DNA of 64,000 bases from JBEIHX01 sp040381075 (GTDB lineage Bacteria; Pseudomonadota; Alphaproteobacteria; Caulobacterales; Aquidulcibacteraceae). Positions 61,304 through 64,000 of this stretch are shown one piece after another. How positions within the stretch are numbered: position 1 is the first letter of the stretch; every line of letters begins with the position of its first letter. A program made the position numbers and the translations under genes. The notes below the pieces were generated by a model that was given only the letters and a program-made list of their open reading frames with translations, had not been told where the DNA came from and did not search any database. Location: NCBI GenBank assembly GCA_040381075.1, contig JBEIHX010000018.1, forward strand, positions 1 through 64,000. Direction: 5' to 3'.

Positions 61304-63165
61304 GCCAGCACCATCACGCCGGGCGGCGGCGGATCCTGGTACAGATCCGCCACAAGTCCGGCGCGCCGCTCCAGCGTCAGGCGCTGGTTCACATATCCCT
61401 TGTCGGTGATTTCGCCCGCGTCGATCGAGGGCGGTTCGCCCATCAGCATGGCCCGCCCGATCCTGCGCGAGGAGCCTCCGGCGCCTGCGTTGAATGCGGC
61501 CAGCCGGTCTCCGGCCGCGCGCGCCAGCGCGGCGAGGGCCTGCGCCCTGTCGCCGCCGGCCTCGCCGGCGTACTGTGCGACGGCCGCAGGGGAGGGCCAC
61601 AGCAGCACTGCGAGATACGCCCTGTCCTGGCCGGCGATGACAGCGTCATGCACGAGCGGCGAGCAGGCGGCCACGATGTCGGGTCGAAGCGTGCCCACCG
61701 ACACCCAGGTGCCCGAACTCAGCTTGAAGTCCTCGGTAACCCGTCCGTCGAAGATCAGGCCCTGCGCCGGATCGGCTGGATCGACGAACTTCGCCGCATC
61801 GCCGAGCTTGTAGAAGCCCTCCTCATCGAACGCTTCGGCCGTGCGCGCCGGATCCCTGTGATAGCCGGGCGTCACGGTCGGACCCTTGACCCGCACCTCA
61901 AGCTTGGACCCGTTGGGCTCGAGCTTCAGCGTCATCCCCGGCAATGGCAGCCCGATCAGGCCGACCCTTTCTGCGGTCCAGTGCACCACTGTCACGCCCT
62001 GCGTTTCCGTGGCGCCGTACATTGTGGTGAGCGGCACGCGAAACCCTGTGGCCCTGACCGCCAGCGCCTGGAGACGGTCGTAAAGATCGTCCGACAGCGT
62101 GGCCCCTCCGTAGCCCATGTAGCGCAGGTTCCGGAAGAACGCGCGCATCAGCCGCTCATCGCGCTCCATTGCGTCGGCAAGCATGCTGAAGGCGATCGGC
62201 GCAGAGCCGAAAACACGCGGACTGACCTCGTAGAGATTGCGGATCGTCGTCTCGAACAGCCCGGGAACCGGCTTTCCCTCATCCAGGTGCAGTGTGCCGC
62301 CGGCCCACAGATTGGAATTGAAGTTCACATTGGCCCCGGAAATGTGGTTCCAGGGCATCCAATCGAGATTGAGGGGCGGATCGTCAAAATCCGTTTCCTC
62401 AGCGCGCAGGCCTTCCTGCGCCGCGATCAGGGAGCACATCGCGCCCTGTGTCTGCGGCACGGCCTTCGGCATGCCCGTCGACCCGGACGTGAACAGGAAT
62501 TTCGCCACGCTTGCGTCGCTCAGCGTCTCCATCGCGCGCGCCACCGCCGCGCCTGGAGGGGTCGCCGCAAGGCGCGCGTAATCGCTCACGCCTGGGCCTG
62601 CGCCGTCAGCCGCGATCACCGTCACCCCGGTCAGGTCCAGAGACGCCAGCGCCCTGGCGAAAGGAGCGTGGCTCTGCACGAAGATCGCCTTGGGCGAGAC
62701 CACTGCGAAACAGTGGCGCACCTTCGCAAAGTCGCCCGACATCGTTGAGTAGGCGGTGGAGATCGGCGCCGCCGGCGCGCCGGCTTTCATCGCCGCGAGC
62801 GTCACCATCGCATGCTCGATCGAGTTGCCGGACAGGATCATGACCGGGGCTTCTGGACCCAGCCCCATGTCCAGGAAGGCCTGGGCCAGACTGTCGGTGA
62901 TGCGCCTGGCGTCTCCATAGCTCACGCTGCGCCAGGGCCCATGATCGGGCAGGCGCTGCTTGATGAAGGGACGATCTGGAAACTGGGCCGCCCGCTCATC
63001 CAGGAGGTGGGCGATGGTGCGCGGCCGCGCGCCGGGCGGGTGATTGGAGCGGATCAGGATCGCGCCGTCGGCGCGCTGCTCCACGCTGATGTCCGGTCCC
63101 TTCTGAGCCAACGGTTTGAACGGAGGCGGGGATGCAGGTCGGCCGGCGTCGCCCTCGGCAGGCAT
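61300..63165 (-). CDS. Feruloyl-CoA synthase-like AMP-binding ligase
   Basis: 621-aa adenylate-forming CoA ligase of the feruloyl-CoA synthase group. Motifs: FLFTSGSTGMPKAVPQTQG, LNLDWMPWNHISGANVNFN (typical of this subgroup), MYGATETQG and FDGRVTEDFKLSSGTWV in place of the usual GR-x-KD. It should activate an aromatic (hydroxycinnamate-like) acid. ATG 63165 has GGGAG 9 nt upstream. First gene of a two-gene operon with the COQ4-like gene, which is an unusual partner. Confidence 0.88.
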   Translation of the reverse strand: MPAEGDAGRPASPPPFKPLAQKGPDISVEQRADGAILIRSNHPPGARPRTIAHLLDERAAQFPDRPFIKQRLPDHGPWRSVSYGDARRITDSLAQAFLDMGLGPEAPVMILSGNSIEHAMVTLAAMKAGAPAAPISTAYSTMSGDFAKVRHCFAVVSPKAIFVQSHAPFARALASLDLTGVTVIAADGAGPGVSDYARLAATPPGAAVARAMETLSDASVAKFLFTSGSTGMPKAVPQTQGAMCSLIAAQEGLRAEETDFDDPPLNLDWMPWNHISGANVNFNSNLWAGGTLHLDEGKPVPGLFETTIRNLYEVSPRVFGSAPIAFSMLADAMERDERLMRAFFRNLRYMGYGGATLSDDLYDRLQALAVRATGFRVPLTTMYGATETQGVTVVHWTAERVGLIGLPLPGMTLKLEPNGSKLEVRVKGPTVTPGYHRDPARTAEAFDEEGFYKLGDAAKFVDPADPAQGLIFDGRVTEDFKLSSGTWVSVGTLRPDIVAACSPLVHDAVIAGQDRAYLAVLLWPSPAAVAQYAGEAGGDRAQALAALARAAGDRLAAFNAGAGGSSRRIGRAMLMGEPPSIDAGEITDKGYVNQRLTLERRAGLVADLYQDPPPPGVMVLA

Positions 63166-63374
63166 GGCGTTGTCTCCCAAAGCGCCCCCTTTTGCCGGGG
63201 ACGTCCTGTGGGAAGACTACATCAGGCCCGGGCGGCGCCAACTGCGGGATGCTGCGTTGGGGCATGCTGCATTGCATCTGCGGGTGGCCCGCGACCTGAC
63301 CGCCAGGGGCCTGCCGCAGCTCACGCGCGCCATCCCCCGGAGACGGGCCAGCCCATCACGGGTCGCCTTCCACT

Positions 63375-63444
63375 GGCGACTTTCCCCCGGCGACTTTCTA
63401 CTGGCGACTTTCTACTGGCGACCTTCCATTGGCGATCCGCCACC
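63375..63444. repeat. 14-bp tandem repeat array
   Basis: GGCGACTTTCCCCC, GGCGACTTTCTACT twice, GGCGACCTTCCATT, then a more diverged GGCGATCCGCCACC. Noncoding. Confidence 0.92.
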
Positions 63445-63557
63445 GGCGGCCCACCACTCGCGGTCAACGCCCTGTCCCTGTTTCAGACGTCGGTTCCTGG
63501 CCCAGACCAGGGCGTGTCGGGTACGCAGGCAACATCCCCGAAACATCACCCCACCGT

Positions 63558-63591
63558 AAAAAAGGCCGGCCGACTGGGGCGTCGGCCGGCC
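63558..63591 (-). terminator. Intrinsic terminator of gcrA
   Basis: On the minus strand: GGCCGGCCGAC, loop GCCCCA, GTCGGCCGGCC and then TTTTTT. An 11-bp perfect GC-rich stem followed by a U-tract, 37 bp after the gcrA stop. Confidence 0.95.
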
Positions 63592-63628
63592 TGACAGAAA
63601 CCGCCGCAAGGCGGTCAAGGAACCCTGT

Positions 63629-64000
63629 TTACTGCGCGGCGATGCGCGCCCAGCGCAGCATGTCGGCGTCGTCACGCCCGCCGCCCGCCTTCTTCTTTTT
63701 GGCGACCGGCTGATAGGCCATCTGCGCGTGCTCGGGGCAGTAAGAACATCCCGCCGACGCCGCGTGACCGCAAAACCCGAAGTTTTCGTCTGTTGGATCG
63801 CCGATCGGCCATTTGCAGGTGCGCTCACTGAGCGTGAGAACATTCGCGATGCGCCCGTTGGCCAGGCGCACTGGCTCAACTTCAACCGCGGCCGGCGCCG
63901 GACGCGGACGTGGGGGCTGCGCCTGCACTGCCGCAGGGCGGGGGCGGGGCGTGCGCTGCGGCCGGCGGGCAGGACGGGTGGGCGTCACCCGGCCCGCGAG
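63629..64000 (-). CDS. gcrA: GcrA cell cycle regulator, C-terminal part
   Basis: Partial gene running off the right edge. GcrA binds sigma-70 RNA polymerase and activates promoters with CcrM-methylated GANTC sites. Seen here are LAGRVTPTRPARRPQ from the end of the N-terminal HTH domain, a Pro/Ala-rich linker, and the C-terminal polymerase-binding domain: TLSERTCKWPIGDPTDENFGFCG with the following CSYCPEHAQMAYQP. The GTG at 63988 is not the start; the frame stays open to 64000 and the missing about 45-50 residues lie outside. Its own terminator follows. Confidence 0.92.
   Translation of the reverse strand, partial: LAGRVTPTRPARRPQRTPRPRPAAVQAQPPRPRPAPAAVEVEPVRLANGRIANVLTLSERTCKWPIGDPTDENFGFCGHAASAGCSYCPEHAQMAYQPVAKKKKAGGGRDDADMLRWARIAAQ

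Larger units (their letters stand above)
63166..63628. other. Intergenic region with tandem array and terminator
   Basis: About 460 bp between gcrA and the CoA-ligase gene, both leftward. It contains the gcrA terminator (63558-63591) and a 14-bp array (63375-63444). The ligase promoter must lie here too but was not recognised. Confidence 0.6.

Noticed and set aside
63986..63988. GTG as the gcrA start
   Set aside because: It would cut off the DNA-binding domain; the frame continues to the window edge.

Overview
The window is high-GC DNA (roughly two thirds G+C by eye) from an alphaproteobacterium, most likely of the Caulobacterales/Hyphomonadales-Maricaulales type. The best marker is the C-terminal part of the cell-cycle regulator GcrA at the right edge. 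Supporting signs are DUF2794, DUF1674/SdhAF4, DUF2125, an LpoA-like lipoprotein near gshB, and a 6S RNA in front of the 5-formyltetrahydrofolate cyclo-ligase gene. Almost all of it is ordinary chromosome. No rRNA, tRNA, CRISPR array or intact insertion sequence was recognised.

Layout. 0.3-2.0 kb: a frameshifted tyrosine recombinase, an intact VapB-type antitoxin and a truncated VapC toxin. 2.2-8.4 kb: a secreted DUF1223 protein, a four-gene GldAFG-like ABC transporter operon with a DUF4340 partner, and an SDR enzyme. 9.2-14.1 kb: DUF2794, acetyl-CoA synthetase, a Rieske/glutamine amidotransferase/SdhAF4 cluster, and HtpX. 14.35-16.9 kb: ParD with an operator-like palindrome, a ParE gene broken by a nonsense codon, a frameshifted formylglycine-generating-enzyme-like gene, and a YbjN protein. 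17.0-23.5 kb: D-threonine-aldolase-like PLP enzyme, TsaB, nitroreductase, LpoA-like lipoprotein, BON lipoprotein, GshB. 23.5-25.3 kb: an element remnant with an AlpA-like regulator carrying a stop codon, facing an integrase that has lost its catalytic C-terminus. 25.6-34.8 kb: hybrid histidine kinase, DUF808 protein, FG-GAP/VCBS lipoprotein, serine hydrolase, SDR, acyl-CoA ligase. 35.4-38.8 kb: a VOC gene controlled from a SoxR box divergent from soxR, a TetR regulator with an odd Gly-Pro/Gly-Ser tract, gpsA, YciI. 38.8-42.9 kb: TesA-like esterase divergent from a YbbA/YbbP-like ABC pair. 43-50.7 kb: Bax-inhibitor-1 protein, relic of an HTH antitoxin, hpt, zinc-ribbon protein, ftsEX-ydcF-plsC-DUF2125. 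50.7-55.9 kb: sugar transferase, PCu(A)C copper chaperone, thioesterase, hslUV. 56.3-64 kb: GGDEF/EAL protein, hisB, 5-formyl-THF cyclo-ligase with 6S RNA, a COQ4-like gene coupled to a feruloyl-CoA-synthase-like ligase, gcrA.

Two patterns stand out. First, more than twenty unrelated short tandem repeat arrays (units mostly 12-18 bp, 2-7 copies) are spread over nearly every longer intergenic stretch and also lie inside genes. Inside genes the unit length is always a multiple of three; between genes it is often 13, 14, 16 or 17. The unit sequence differs at each place, so they look made locally rather than spread as a family. Second, the accessory genes are decaying: three toxin-antitoxin relics (two with intact antitoxins and broken toxins), two damaged recombinases, an AlpA-like gene with a stop, and a frameshifted FGE-like gene, while the housekeeping genes are intact.

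Regulatory signals readable from sequence: a SoxR box with the 19-bp promoter spacing typical of SoxR targets, operator-like palindromes before parD, vapB and tetR, a promoter plus 6S RNA fold at 60.04-60.24 kb, and a classical intrinsic terminator for gcrA.
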